This document shows, one piece after another, positions 1 to 7,670 of a stretch of DNA of 32,085 nucleotides. Under the pieces are notes generated by a model. The model was not told the DNA's origin, did not search any database, and was given only the letters and a program-made list of their open reading frames with translations. The translations under genes and the position numbers were made by a program. The DNA comes from a virus: the IMG/VR virus record IMGVR_UViG_3300032296_000623, positions 1 to 32,085 of that record; one strand, written 5' to 3'. Position 1 is the stretch's first letter. Each line of letters begins with the position of its first letter.

Positions 1-1287
1 AATAGTTTTTCCAAAGAAGAGCGTGTTGCGTTCGAGAACCTTCTCGAAGGCTTTCACGATGCCCTGGTGCTCTCGCGCAACGTGAGCATCTACAACACCG
101 ACCAGACGATGATGGCTCGTACCAACGACATCATCTGGCGTCCCCAGCCCTACATCGCGCAGTCGATCTCCTCGACTCCCGGTGTGGCCATCCCTGGCTA
201 CCAGGACATGACGCAGTTGGCTGTTCCGGCCACCATCGGCTTCAGCCGCACGGTGCCCTGGACCATGACTGCGCTTGACCTGCGTGATGCACTGCAGGAA
301 GGCCGTCTGGGCGAGGCTGCCAAGCAGAAGCTGGCATCGGACATCAACCTGGCGATCATGAACGCTGCTGCGAACCTCGGCTCGCTGGTGGTGGACGTTG
401 GCGCTCCTGCTGGCACCTATGATGATGTGGCCCTGTGCGACAGCATCATGAACGAGCAGGGCGTGGCCAACTATGACCGCTACCTGGCGCTGTCCAGCCG
501 CGACTACAACGGCCTGGCTGGCAACATCGCTACCGGCGCGACTGGTACCGCAGCTCGTTCGTTCAACGGCAACAAGTCGAACAGCGCTTTCGAGCGCTCG
601 TTCGTCGGCATGGTCGCTGGCTTCGAGACGTTCAAATTCGACTACGCCAACCGTCTGGTCGGCGCTGCTCCTGCAGCTCCTGTCACCATCGACACCCAGG
701 CCGCGGCGAACAACTACTACGTCCCGCAAGCCACCTCGACCGCCATCTCTGGCGAGACCCAGAACGTGGACAACCGCTTCCAGACCATCACCGTCAACGC
801 GACGGCTGGTGTTGTGGCTGGCGATGCGTTCACCATCGATGGCGTCGAGGCCGTGCATCACATCACCAAGCAAGGTACTGGCCAGCCCAAGACCTTCCGC
901 GTGGTGAGCGTGCCTGCCGGTGGTACCGACCTGGTCATCACCCCGCCGATCATTTCGGCTCAGGGTGGCTCTGATGCTGAACTCCAGTACCAGAACTGCA
1001 TCGTGACCCCGAACGCTGCTGCTGCCATCACCTTCCTGAACGTGAACACTGCTGCAGTGAACGTGTTCTGGCAGCGTGATGCTCTTGAGCTGCTGCCCGG
1101 CCGCTACGCTGTTCCGTCTGACGCTGGTACCGCAGTAATGCGTGCTACCACCGACAACAACATCGAAGTGGTGATGCAGAAGTTCTACGACATCGACAGC
1201 ATGACGATCAAGTATCGTCTGGACACGCTGTTCGGTGTTGTGAACAAGCAACCCGAGATGTCCGGCATCTTGTTGTTCAACCAGTAA
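1..1287 (+). CDS. Major capsid (coat) protein, P22 gp5-like, 5' partial
   Basis: This is the coat protein that builds the icosahedral head. The reading frame is open from base 1, so the start codon lies left of the window; the GTG at 67 is internal. The visible 428 residues resemble P22 gp5: an N-terminal arm with the ARTNDIIWRP stretch (P22 has SSNTIWMP), the DLRD motif near the coat-core start, and the VDNRFQTITVNATAGVVAGD stretch, which matches the region of P22 coat around VDNRFATVTLSATTG. A telokin-like insertion region would lie near the middle. P22 coat is 430 residues, so probably only about 10-25 residues are missing. A strong stem-loop follows the stop codon. Family assignment is confident; details of the missing N-terminus cannot be seen. 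Confidence 0.93.
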   Translation, partial: NSFSKEERVAFENLLEGFHDALVLSRNVSIYNTDQTMMARTNDIIWRPQPYIAQSISSTPGVAIPGYQDMTQLAVPATIGFSRTVPWTMTALDLRDALQEGRLGEAAKQKLASDINLAIMNAAANLGSLVVDVGAPAGTYDDVALCDSIMNEQGVANYDRYLALSSRDYNGLAGNIATGATGTAARSFNGNKSNSAFERSFVGMVAGFETFKFDYANRLVGAAPAAPVTIDTQAAANNYYVPQATSTAISGETQNVDNRFQTITVNATAGVVAGDAFTIDGVEAVHHITKQGTGQPKTFRVVSVPAGGTDLVITPPIISAQGGSDAELQYQNCIVTPNAAAAITFLNVNTAAVNVFWQRDALELLPGRYAVPSDAGTAVMRATTDNNIEVVMQKFYDIDSMTIKYRLDTLFGVVNKQPEMSGILLFNQ

Positions 1288-1301
1288 GCTGACGGCAAGA
1301 G

Positions 1302-1323
1302 TGGGGGGACTTCGGTCCCCCCA
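1302..1323 (+). terminator. UUCG-capped stem-loop after the coat gene
   Basis: A perfect 9-bp stem (TGGGGGGAC / GTCCCCCCA) closes a TTCG tetraloop directly after the coat stop codon. No T-tract follows, so it is probably not a complete intrinsic terminator. A hairpin here could stabilise the abundant coat mRNA at its 3' end or partly reduce transcription of the downstream tail genes. Seen in sequence; function inferred. Confidence 0.7.
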
Positions 1324-1340
1324 TTGCCAAGGAGATCACC

Positions 1341-1511
1341 ATGCCATTGACCAAGGGTTATTCGCAGAAGTCCATCAGCAAGAACATCTCCAAGGAGATG
1401 AAGAAGGGCATGCCCCAGAAGCAGGCTGTCGCTGTGGCGCTGTCCACTGCGCGCATGGCTGCCAAGGCCGCAGGAAAGCCCAGCAAAGCACCGAAGAAGG
1501 CCAAGAAGTGA
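1341..1511 (+). CDS. Small basic phage protein, DUF6496-like
   Basis: This 56-residue Lys/Ala-rich protein starts MPLTKGYSQKSISKNI and has a central PQKQAVAVALSTAR helix followed by a lysine tail ending PKKAKK. Short basic proteins of this form (DUF6496-like) are common next to phage head genes. Their function is not established; the strong positive charge suggests DNA or RNA binding, perhaps with packaged DNA. The start is supported by AAGGAG at 1329-1334, 6 bases before the ATG. The stop overlaps the next gene as GTGA, so translation of the two is probably coupled. Confidence 0.75.
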   Translation: MPLTKGYSQKSISKNISKEMKKGMPQKQAVAVALSTARMAAKAAGKPSKAPKKAKK

Positions 1512-1681
1512 AGGCCGGTCTCTACGCCAACATTCACGCCAAGCGTGAGCGCATCGAGCGCCAGAAGGCCGCAGGCAAAACGCCTGAGCGCATGCGCAAG
1601 CCTGGCACCAAGGGCGCGCCAACTGAGGCCGCATTCAAGGCCGCGGCCAAGACCGCCAAGAAACCGAAGGCCAAGAAATGA
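1508..1681 (+). CDS. Small basic hypothetical protein, GTG start
   Basis: This 57-residue protein begins at a GTG that overlaps the previous stop (GTGA) and ends in an ATGA overlap with the next gene. The sequence KAGLYANIHAKRERIERQKA...MRKPGTKGAP belongs to a small basic phage family usually found near head and portal genes. It is rich in Lys, Arg and Ala, with no hydrophobic segment. Function is unknown. The double overlap and the family resemblance support it as a real gene although it is short. Confidence 0.7.
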   Translation: MKAGLYANIHAKRERIERQKAAGKTPERMRKPGTKGAPTEAAFKAAAKTAKKPKAKK

Positions 1682-2139
1682 CCACGTTCCCCTGCCTCGT
1701 CTATCGCTCGCCTGGCTCAATCCAGCGCGCACGCTATTCCTATGACGCCATGCCGATGCATGGCCAGGCGCAACTGGATGCCAAGCTGGCATCAGGTTGG
1801 CACATGACGCTGGAGGCAGCCATCGAGGCAGCAGGACCGCTGGCAGCGCGCCATCTGATGGGGCGCAAGTCCAAGAACCCCAGGCGCACGCCTGTGAAGC
1901 AAAAACCACCTGTCGAGCGGCGCGCATCGATGGTCAAGGCTGCCAAGAAGCAAAAGCCTGCGCCAGCATTCGCACCCGAGCCTGTTGCGTCTGTCGTTGA
2001 TGACAACGCACCACCGACTCGCGCAGAGCTGGAGGCCAAGGCAACCGAGCTGGCGATACCATTCAATAAGCGCACGTCCGACAAGAAGCTGGCCAGCCTG
2101 ATCGAGACGGCGCTGTCGCAGCAGACATCAGGAGAGTGA
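1678..2139 (+). CDS. Hypothetical head/tail-region protein with HeH/SAP-like C-terminal domain
   Basis: This 153-residue protein has three parts. Residues 1-60 form a small domain (TTFPCLVYRSPGSIQ..., with a GWHMTLEAA segment). Residues 62-115 are a basic, Pro/Ala-rich linker. The C-terminus, from about residue 113, reads PTRAELEAKATELAIPFNKR and continues TSDKKLASLIETAL, which looks like a HeH/LEM- or SAP-type helix-extension-helix module, often linked to nucleic-acid or protein binding. It lies between two small basic proteins and the gp4-like gene, so a role in head completion is plausible but not shown. The start overlaps the previous stop as ATGA. Confidence 0.65.
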   Translation: MTTFPCLVYRSPGSIQRARYSYDAMPMHGQAQLDAKLASGWHMTLEAAIEAAGPLAARHLMGRKSKNPRRTPVKQKPPVERRASMVKAAKKQKPAPAFAPEPVASVVDDNAPPTRAELEAKATELAIPFNKRTSDKKLASLIETALSQQTSGE

Positions 2140-2140
2140 C

Positions 2141-2623
2141 ATGGGATACAGCAAGCGCCAGTTTGTCTATGCAGCCTTCGAGGAGATCGGCCTTGCGTCC
2201 TACGTCTTCGACCTGCAGCCGGAGCAGCTTGAGTCGGCCAGGAGACGCCTGGACGCCATGATGGCCGACTGGAACGGCAAGGGCATCCGACTCGGATACC
2301 CGATCCCGGCCAGCCCCCAGGACGGCAGCATCGACGAGCAGACCAACGTGCCGGACTCGGCCTACGAGACCATCATCTGCAACCTGGGCATCCGGCTGGC
2401 CCCGAGCTACGGCAAGCAGGTCATGAACGAGACCAAGGCCACGGCCAAGCAGGGATACGACACGCTGCTGCAGCGCGCCACGGCTCCGCTGGAGCAACAA
2501 TTCCCGAACACGATGCCATCCGGTGCCGGCAACAAGCCCTGGCGCGTGTACGACAACCCGTTCCTGAGTCAGCCGGTCGACCCGGTCACTGCAGGCCCGG
2601 ACGGCCCCATCGAGTACAACTGA
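2141..2623 (+). CDS. Tail accessory factor / head-completion protein, P22 gp4-like
   Basis: This 160-residue protein matches the P22 gp4 family, which binds below the portal, closes the packaged head and forms the platform for gp10. Visible family features are the N-terminal helix (SKRQFVYAAFEEIGLAS), the RLDAMMADWNGKGIRLGY segment (P22 has DLEAMMAEWYQDGIITGY), the NLGIRLAPSYG stretch (P22: NLACRIAPDYA) and the FPNTMPSGAGNKPW tail (P22: YPSRMPTGSGN). Length is close to the 166 residues of P22 gp4. GGAGAG lies 4 bases upstream of the ATG. Synteny with the downstream gp10-like gene supports the call. Confidence 0.9.
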   Translation: MGYSKRQFVYAAFEEIGLASYVFDLQPEQLESARRRLDAMMADWNGKGIRLGYPIPASPQDGSIDEQTNVPDSAYETIICNLGIRLAPSYGKQVMNETKATAKQGYDTLLQRATAPLEQQFPNTMPSGAGNKPWRVYDNPFLSQPVDPVTAGPDGPIEYN

Positions 2624-2633
2624 GGAACACACC

Positions 2634-3089
2634 ATGCCGCAAATCAACCAACTCCCATTGCTGGCCCAGGTATCTCCTGGTGACCAGGTTCCGATCTACA
2701 GCCCGAACAACGGCGATGCACGGCGTCTGCCGATCAGTGCGCTGTTGGCCTACTTCCAGCAGACCTTTGCCAGCCCAACGCTGGCCACCAACGTCTACAC
2801 GCCTGGCACAGGCTTCAACCTGGCCGTGCCCACGCCTGTGGCGCAGCAGCAGTGGATGCTGATCCAGCCGGCTGGCACGCTGGCCACCGGCACGGTGACG
2901 CTGCCGCTGAATACTCAGACGCCTGATGGCACCGAAGTGCTGATCACCACCACGCAGCAGATCACGGCCTTCACGCTTGGCGCGAACGGTGCAGCGGCGA
3001 CCTATGGCGCACCAAGCACGCTCGGCGCAGAGGACTTCTTCCGCGTGCGCTTTGTGCAGGCCACCAACTCCTGGTACCGGATTGCCTGA
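2634..3089 (+). CDS. Conserved hypothetical virion-region protein
   Basis: This 151-residue protein has no transmembrane or signal segment and looks beta-rich: alternating hydrophobic and Thr/Gln-rich stretches such as GTVTLPLNTQTPDGTEVLITTT, ending in VQATNSWYRIA. Proteins with this N-terminus (PQINQLPLLAQVSPGDQVPI) are common in podovirus tail regions, where they may be structural. It sits between the gp4-like and gp10-like genes in a dense operon with AGGAA 5 bases before the ATG. I do not recognise a characterised homolog. Confidence 0.7.
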   Translation: MPQINQLPLLAQVSPGDQVPIYSPNNGDARRLPISALLAYFQQTFASPTLATNVYTPGTGFNLAVPTPVAQQQWMLIQPAGTLATGTVTLPLNTQTPDGTEVLITTTQQITAFTLGANGAAATYGAPSTLGAEDFFRVRFVQATNSWYRIA

Positions 3090-3091
3090 TC

Positions 3092-3379
3092 ATGGCGGCC
3101 AAGAAAGACCCACGTCTGGAGCGTGTCGGCGTCGAGGGCTTCAACAAGCCCAAGCGCACGCCATCGCACCCGACCAAATCGCATGTCGTGGTGGCCAAGT
3201 CTGGCGACCAGGTCAAGACGATCAGGTTCGGCCAGCAGGGTGTCTCTGGCAGCCCCAAGAAGGAAGGCGAGTCCAAGGCAGACAAGGCCAGGCGCGAGTC
3301 ATTCAAGGCCAGGCATGCCGGCAACATCGCCAAGGGAAAAATGAGTGCTGCCTACTGGGCAGACAAGGTGAAGTGGTGA
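3092..3379 (+). CDS. Small basic conserved phage protein
   Basis: This 95-residue basic protein ends in a motif I recognise from many environmental phages: SFKARHAGNIAKGKMSAAYW followed by ADKVKW. The function of the family is unknown. The N-terminal half is lysine- and proline-rich (AAKKDPRLERVGVEGFNKPK) and includes a Gly/Ser/Lys-rich centre. It starts 2 bases after the preceding stop and ends 4 bases before the gp10-like gene, so it belongs to the tail accessory operon. Confidence 0.75.
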   Translation: MAAKKDPRLERVGVEGFNKPKRTPSHPTKSHVVVAKSGDQVKTIRFGQQGVSGSPKKEGESKADKARRESFKARHAGNIAKGKMSAAYWADKVKW

Positions 3380-3383
3380 GGCC

Positions 3384-4787
3384 ATGCAGATTCCAATCCT
3401 GAACGGCATCTACACCGACAACGGCCCGGACTTTCGCACGTCCTACCCGGTCAACATGGTGCCGGTGCCAAAGAACAGCGGCATCAGCTCCGGCTTCCTG
3501 CGGCCAGGTGATGGCATCGTGGCCAACGGCAGCGGCCCAGGCATCGACCGCGGTGGCATCAACTGGAACGGCACCTGCTACCGCGTCATGGGCACAAGTT
3601 TGGTTTCAGTTGACCAGTTCGGTGCTGTGACAGTTCTTGGCGATGTTGGGCCTGGTGGTCTAGTTTCTTTTGACTACAGCTTCGACCGCCTGGCCATCGC
3701 ATCTGGTGGTCGGCTGTACTACTGGAACAGCACGCTCGGCCTGGTGCAAGTGACCGACCCTGACTTGGGAGTGGTGCTCGATGTGGTATGGGTGGACGGC
3801 TACTTCATGACCACCGATGGAACCAGCCTGGTGGTAACAGAGCTGTCCAACCCGCTGCAGGTCAACCCTCTGAAGTACGGCTCCAGCGAGGTTGATCCTG
3901 ATCCCGTAGTGGCGCTGATCAAGCTGCGCAACGAGATTTATGCACTGAACAGAAACACCATTGAGGTGTTCGACAACGTAGGAGCTGAGTTTTTCCCGTT
4001 TCAGCGCATTGACGGTGCTCAGGTGCAAAAAGGTGTTGTCGGCACTTTTGCTTGTTGCGTTTTCATGGAGCAAGTGGCATTCCTTGGTAGCGGCCGCAAT
4101 GAGGCACCAGGCATCTACATGGGAGCCAATGCGACGACCACCAAAATCAGCACACAGGAGATTGACGAAATACTGCTGCAGTACACAGAAACGCAGCTTG
4201 TAACGGTCAAGCTGGAAGCGCGCAACGACAAGGCGCACCAGCACCTTTACGTTCACCTGCCTGACCGCACGCTGGTCTATGACGCGGCAGCCAGCGAGGC
4301 GCTGGGCGAGCTGGTCTGGTTTACTCTAACGACCACAGTCGTCGGATTCAGCCAGTACCGTGCGCGCAATTTAGTCTGGGCTTATGACAAGTGGCTGATC
4401 GGTGATCCGCAGTCGAGCAACATCGGCTACCTGGTGGACACCATCGGTACGCACTGGGGGCAGAAGGTGCGCTGGGAGTTCGGCACGCTGATTGCCTACA
4501 ACGAAGGCAATGGCGCACTGTTCCACGAACTGGAGCTGGTCAGCCTAACCGGCCGCGTGGCAGTTGGCGTCGATCCGATCATCACCACCAGCTACAGCCT
4601 GGATGGCCAATCATGGAGCCAAGACCGGCCACTGCGTGCCGGCACCATCGGCAACACCAAAAAGCGCCTGGCCTGGTTTCAGCAGGGCAGCATGCGCAAC
4701 TGGCGCATCCAGCGTTTCCGCGGCGACAGCGATGCGCACCTGGCCTTCGCACGGCTGGAAGCGCAGATTGAAGGGTTGCTGTACTGA
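3384..4787 (+). CDS. Tail accessory factor, P22 gp10-like
   Basis: This 467-residue protein resembles P22 gp10 (packaged-DNA stabilisation protein, 472 residues), which attaches beneath gp4 and carries the tail needle and tailspikes. Matching landmarks are the N-terminal PVNMVPVPKN (P22: PVNMLATPKE), SGFLRPGDGI (P22: SGYLRSFPGI), the middle IEVFDNVGAEFFPFQRIDGAQVQKGVVGT-type segment aligned with P22 IEYFSLTG...QPSLMVQKGIAGT, and LYVHLPDRTLVYDAAASE (P22: LIIHLPRHVLVYDASSSQ). It looks like a beta-propeller-like, beta-rich chain throughout. The stop shares one base with the next start (TGATG). Order gp4, gp10, needle is as in P22. Confidence 0.92.
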   Translation: MQIPILNGIYTDNGPDFRTSYPVNMVPVPKNSGISSGFLRPGDGIVANGSGPGIDRGGINWNGTCYRVMGTSLVSVDQFGAVTVLGDVGPGGLVSFDYSFDRLAIASGGRLYYWNSTLGLVQVTDPDLGVVLDVVWVDGYFMTTDGTSLVVTELSNPLQVNPLKYGSSEVDPDPVVALIKLRNEIYALNRNTIEVFDNVGAEFFPFQRIDGAQVQKGVVGTFACCVFMEQVAFLGSGRNEAPGIYMGANATTTKISTQEIDEILLQYTETQLVTVKLEARNDKAHQHLYVHLPDRTLVYDAAASEALGELVWFTLTTTVVGFSQYRARNLVWAYDKWLIGDPQSSNIGYLVDTIGTHWGQKVRWEFGTLIAYNEGNGALFHELELVSLTGRVAVGVDPIITTSYSLDGQSWSQDRPLRAGTIGNTKKRLAWFQQGSMRNWRIQRFRGDSDAHLAFARLEAQIEGLLY

Positions 4788-5653
4788 TGGCAACGAATCC
4801 ACGCATTAAGCTAGGACTGACTCGCGATCAGCTTGCTTTGTTCTTGAAAGATCATGAGCAGATCAAGCAGTTCGAGAACCTGTTCGCAGTAGCAGATGCC
4901 ATTGCACCTGATGTTGTTAATGAGGTCAACATCGCTGCTGGCACTGCGCAGGCCACGGCTATCCAGGCACTAAGTCAGATCGCTGCACTAGCGCAGGAGG
5001 TAGCCATCTGCTGCTCGATCAGCGACATCAAGGGCACGCAGGCTTTGGATCAAATTGCCATGCTGGCTCAGGAAACTGCGGTCAGCATCGCATCAGCAGA
5101 GAACAAGGCCAACCAAGCGATGGCGCTGCTGTCCAGACTGGCTGAGGCTGTCGAAGGGCTGCAAATGCTGCCACCGAAGCGCGAGTTCAAGCGCAGCAGG
5201 TATGGCTCGTTCTATGACACCACCACACAGACAGCCACGGTCGTCAATACGGCCAAAGCCATCACTTTCAACACCACAGACCTGAGTCATGGCGTCTACA
5301 TTGGCACGCCAACTTCTCGTGTCTACGTCGATACTGAAGGCATCTACAACTTCCAGACCAGCATCCAACTGGACTCGACGGTCGCCACAGACGAAGAGTT
5401 TTATTTGTGGTTCAGGCTCAATGGCGTAGATGTCACAAACTCCGCAAGCCAGGTGCGCATTCAGGGAAACAATGCCGAAGTGTTCTTGTCGCTGAATTTC
5501 TTCTTCAACTTGAAAGCCGGAGATTACGTTGAACTCATGTTCAGCGTCACCAATCTTGGCGTGCAGCTTCTGGCCTCTGGTCCTGTGGCACCACATCCAG
5601 GAATCCCATCCATCATTCTCACTGTCGCAAATAACATCGGAGGTATCCAATGA
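4787..5653 (+). CDS. Candidate tail needle: coiled-coil shaft plus C1q/TNF-like knob
   Basis: This 288-residue protein occupies the P22 gene 26 position, just after gp10. Residues 1-35 (PRIKLGLTRDQLALFLKDHE...) resemble an N-terminal module common in phage appendage proteins. Residues about 50-125 are a long Ala/Leu/Gln helix with three copies of one motif at residues 60, 85 and 110 (QALSQIAALAQEVAI, QALDQIAMLAQETAV, QAMALLSRLAEAVEG), exactly 25 residues apart. Residues about 148-288 look like a C1q/TNF-type beta jelly roll (DTEGIYNFQTSIQLDS, EFYLWFRLNGVDV, LKAGDYVELMFSV). Phage Sf6 has a tail needle with a TNF-like knob, and P22 gp26 is a trimeric coiled coil. By order and architecture this is a good needle candidate, but it could also be a short tail fibre. 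Confidence 0.6.
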   Translation: MATNPRIKLGLTRDQLALFLKDHEQIKQFENLFAVADAIAPDVVNEVNIAAGTAQATAIQALSQIAALAQEVAICCSISDIKGTQALDQIAMLAQETAVSIASAENKANQAMALLSRLAEAVEGLQMLPPKREFKRSRYGSFYDTTTQTATVVNTAKAITFNTTDLSHGVYIGTPTSRVYVDTEGIYNFQTSIQLDSTVATDEEFYLWFRLNGVDVTNSASQVRIQGNNAEVFLSLNFFFNLKAGDYVELMFSVTNLGVQLLASGPVAPHPGIPSIILTVANNIGGIQ

Positions 5654-5985
5654 CCGTCACCGTAAAAACCCTTGTGCCTCCCAAGCAAATGGAGGCCGTG
5701 CAGACCACGCAGTACACAGCCACGGCTGCCAAGGCGCTGATCGACAAGGCTACAGTCACAAACACCGACACTGTGAACCGCACGTTCAGCGTCAACCTGG
5801 TGCAGTCTGGTGGTGCAGCCGGCAATGCCAACCTGATCATCGATGACCGGACGGTCGTTCCTGGCGAGACCTATCTGTGCCCAGAGCTTGTCGGTCAAGA
5901 GCTGGACCCTGGTGCCTTCATCAGCACTATCGCCAGCAACGCCACATCGTTGACGCTGCGCATTTCCGGCCGCGAGATCACCTGA
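5650..5985 (+). CDS. Conserved hypothetical virion-region protein
   Basis: This 111-residue protein is probably a single beta-sandwich: strands such as QYTATAAKALIDKATVTNTD, TFSVNLVQSG, NLIIDDRTVVPGETYLCPEL and TSLTLRISGREIT alternate in a pattern typical of small virion decoration or tail proteins. I have seen similar sequences after gp10-type genes, without an assigned role. The start overlaps the preceding stop (ATGA), and the gene ends just before AAGGAG of the next gene. Confidence 0.7.
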   Translation: MTVTVKTLVPPKQMEAVQTTQYTATAAKALIDKATVTNTDTVNRTFSVNLVQSGGAAGNANLIIDDRTVVPGETYLCPELVGQELDPGAFISTIASNATSLTLRISGREIT

Positions 5986-5993
5986 AGGAGTCC

Positions 5994-6404
5994 ATGATGG
6001 AAGACGCAAAAATGCCCAAAATGATGCTGGCCGGCTTTGGCGGCATCCCCTACGAGGAGCCGTTCATCACTGCGGCCGAAAACAAGAAGAACACCCAGGT
6101 GGTGATCGACGACTGGATGCTTGGCCCCGAAAAGCCTAGCAACGAGCGCGGAGCCAACAAGCCCTACTGGATGGCGCTGGCAAAGGCCATGCAGTGCGAC
6201 GAGGCTGAGGCCAGGCGCAGGCGCTGCTCCAACTGCGAGTATTACGACAACTCGGTCATGACCCAGGTGAAGATGGACAAGATTCCATGGAACCAGTGGG
6301 ACGTGGGCGCAGGCTTCCGCGGCTACTGCAACAAGTTCGACTTCATCTGCCACGATTTGCGCTCCTGCCAGGCCTGGGAAGAGCGAGAGTTCGAGGAAGA
6401 TTGA
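5994..6404 (+). CDS. Cys-rich hypothetical protein, probably metal-binding
   Basis: This 136-residue protein (135 if it starts at the second ATG at 5997) carries conserved-looking cysteines: CSNCEYYDN in the middle, then GYCNKFDFICHDLRSCQAWE near the C-terminus. This spacing suggests a structural zinc or iron-sulphur site. Related proteins with the same Cys pattern occur between tail and ejection genes in environmental podoviruses; their function is unknown. AAGGAG at 5985-5990 is 3 bases from the first ATG and 6 from the second, so the second ATG may be preferred. Its position suggests a virion or assembly role, but this is only inferred. Confidence 0.7.
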   Translation: MMEDAKMPKMMLAGFGGIPYEEPFITAAENKKNTQVVIDDWMLGPEKPSNERGANKPYWMALAKAMQCDEAEARRRRCSNCEYYDNSVMTQVKMDKIPWNQWDVGAGFRGYCNKFDFICHDLRSCQAWEEREFEED

Positions 6405-6430
6405 CCAAATGGCAGATTGTGGGAAAATAT
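6401..6430 (+). promoter_or_regulatory. Weak candidate internal promoter
   Basis: TTGACC (6401-6406) is followed after 18 bases by AAATAT (6425-6430), in a locally AT-richer gap between the Cys-rich gene and the cupin gene. The -35 is good and the -10 is poor. It could drive the cupin and ejection-protein genes, or be chance. Confidence 0.25.
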
Positions 6431-6486
6431 GGTCCACTGAGCCGTCCGAGCAGCCAGTAGCTCACAGCCCCCACCAGGAGGATTCG

Positions 6487-6951
6487 ATGAGCGATGTCGC
6501 GGTTCAGGAAGTTGCCAAGCAGGCCGGTGTGCCTGCCGAGCACCTGCCTATCTACCGCCTGGAGGCCGAGCTGCTGAAGCTCCCCCAGGTCGACATGCCT
6601 GTCGATCACGACTTCTGCAACGGCCTCTACGCTCGCACGATGCACATTCCGGCAGGCACAGTCCTGACTGGCGCAGTGCATAAAGACGAGTCCTTCTTCG
6701 TGGTTCGCAAAGGCCATCTGATCGTCACCACTGACGATGGATCGGCCCAGGTTGGCCCTGGCTTCATGAGCGTCACCAAACCCAACACCAAACGTGCTGG
6801 CGTGGCGCTGACGGACGTTGAGGTCACCACATTCCACGCCAACCCGACGAACGAGACAGACCCACAGGCCATCTGGGACATGTACACCGTCCCGGCACCG
6901 GCCCCTGTTCTTGAGGCCGTCCAACATCCGCACCTGGAGGGCAAAAAATGA
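6487..6951 (+). CDS. Cupin-like phage protein
   Basis: This 154-residue protein has a short N-terminal helix region and a cupin-like beta barrel at about residues 50-125: ARTMHIPAGTVLTGAVHKDE, SFFVVRKGHLIVTTDDG, VGPGFMSVTKPNTKRAGVAL. The usual double-histidine cupin metal site is only partly visible (one His in GAVHKDES), so enzymatic activity is doubtful and the fold may be structural. The start at 6487 is chosen because AGGAGG (6476-6481) lies 5 bases upstream; an in-frame ATG at 6409 would add 26 residues but has no such site. It precedes the ejection-protein genes. Related cupin-like proteins occur in many tailed phages without a known role. Confidence 0.72.
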   Translation: MSDVAVQEVAKQAGVPAEHLPIYRLEAELLKLPQVDMPVDHDFCNGLYARTMHIPAGTVLTGAVHKDESFFVVRKGHLIVTTDDGSAQVGPGFMSVTKPNTKRAGVALTDVEVTTFHANPTNETDPQAIWDMYTVPAPAPVLEAVQHPHLEGKK

Positions 6952-7670
6952 GTTTTGGACTATCTGGAGCAGCACTTGCCGGCATTGCTGTCGGCGGCGC
7001 AACGCTCGTCTCCGGCCTGGCGCAGGCCGATGCTGCTCAATCTGCGGCGGCTGCACAGGCTGGCGCATCTGAAGCAGGCATTGCAGAACAGCGTCGCCAG
7101 TTCGATGCAGTGCAGAAACTGCTTGAACCCTACGTCACAGCAGGCACTGGAGCCATCGGTCAACTGCAGCCATTCCAGCAGGCTGGCGCGCAAGCATTTC
7201 AACAGCAGCAGGCTATTGCTGGCCTACTTGGCCCAGAGGCGCAGCGCCAGGCCATCAGTCAGATCGAATCCAGCCCATTCCTGCAAAGCCAGATTCAGCG
7301 AGGCGAGGAGGCGCTCCTGCAGCGTGCGTCAGCCACTGGCGGCTTGCGTGGCGGCAACATGCAGGCTGCTCTGGCGCAGTTCAGGCCGCAGATGCTGCAG
7401 CAGGCCATCGAGCAGCAATACGGGCGGCTCGGAGGCTTTGCAGGCGCTGGCTTGGGAGTAGCAGAGCAGCTCTACCGTGGTGGCCAGGCATCGGCAGCCA
7501 ATCAGGCTTCACAGGCCCAGGCTCTTGGCTCCAACATTTCCAACTTGCTGGCCCAGCAAGGTGCCGCACAAGCCGGCGCAGAGATTGCCCAAGGTCGAGC
7601 CTTTGGTGCAATTCCTGCTGCAATCTCTGGAGGCCTTGGCATCTTCTCCGGCCTCGGAGGTAAATTCTGA
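6948..7670 (+). CDS. Candidate ejection (DNA-transfer) protein 1
   Basis: This 240-residue protein begins with a hydrophobic Gly/Ala helix (LSGAALAGIAVGGATLVSGL) and continues with Ala/Gln-rich helices (AAQSAAAAQAGASEAG, QQAGAQAFQQQQAIAG), ending with another Gly-rich hydrophobic segment (IPAAISGGLGIFSGLGG). In P22 three ejection proteins (gp7 229, gp20 471, gp16 609 residues) lie in this order between the tail accessory genes and the tailspike. Here the order is 240, 504 and 918 residues, so this is a gp7-like candidate by position and size. Ejected proteins assemble a channel across the cell envelope. I see no clear sequence identity with gp7. The start overlaps the previous stop (ATGA). 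Confidence 0.6.
   Translation: MSFGLSGAALAGIAVGGATLVSGLAQADAAQSAAAAQAGASEAGIAEQRRQFDAVQKLLEPYVTAGTGAIGQLQPFQQAGAQAFQQQQAIAGLLGPEAQRQAISQIESSPFLQSQIQRGEEALLQRASATGGLRGGNMQAALAQFRPQMLQQAIEQQYGRLGGFAGAGLGVAEQLYRGGQASAANQASQAQALGSNISNLLAQQGAAQAGAEIAQGRAFGAIPAAISGGLGIFSGLGGKF

Noticed and set aside
6409-6486. N-terminal extension of the cupin-like protein
   Set aside because: The ATG at 6487 has AGGAGG at ideal distance; the extension has low-complexity sequence and no ribosome site.
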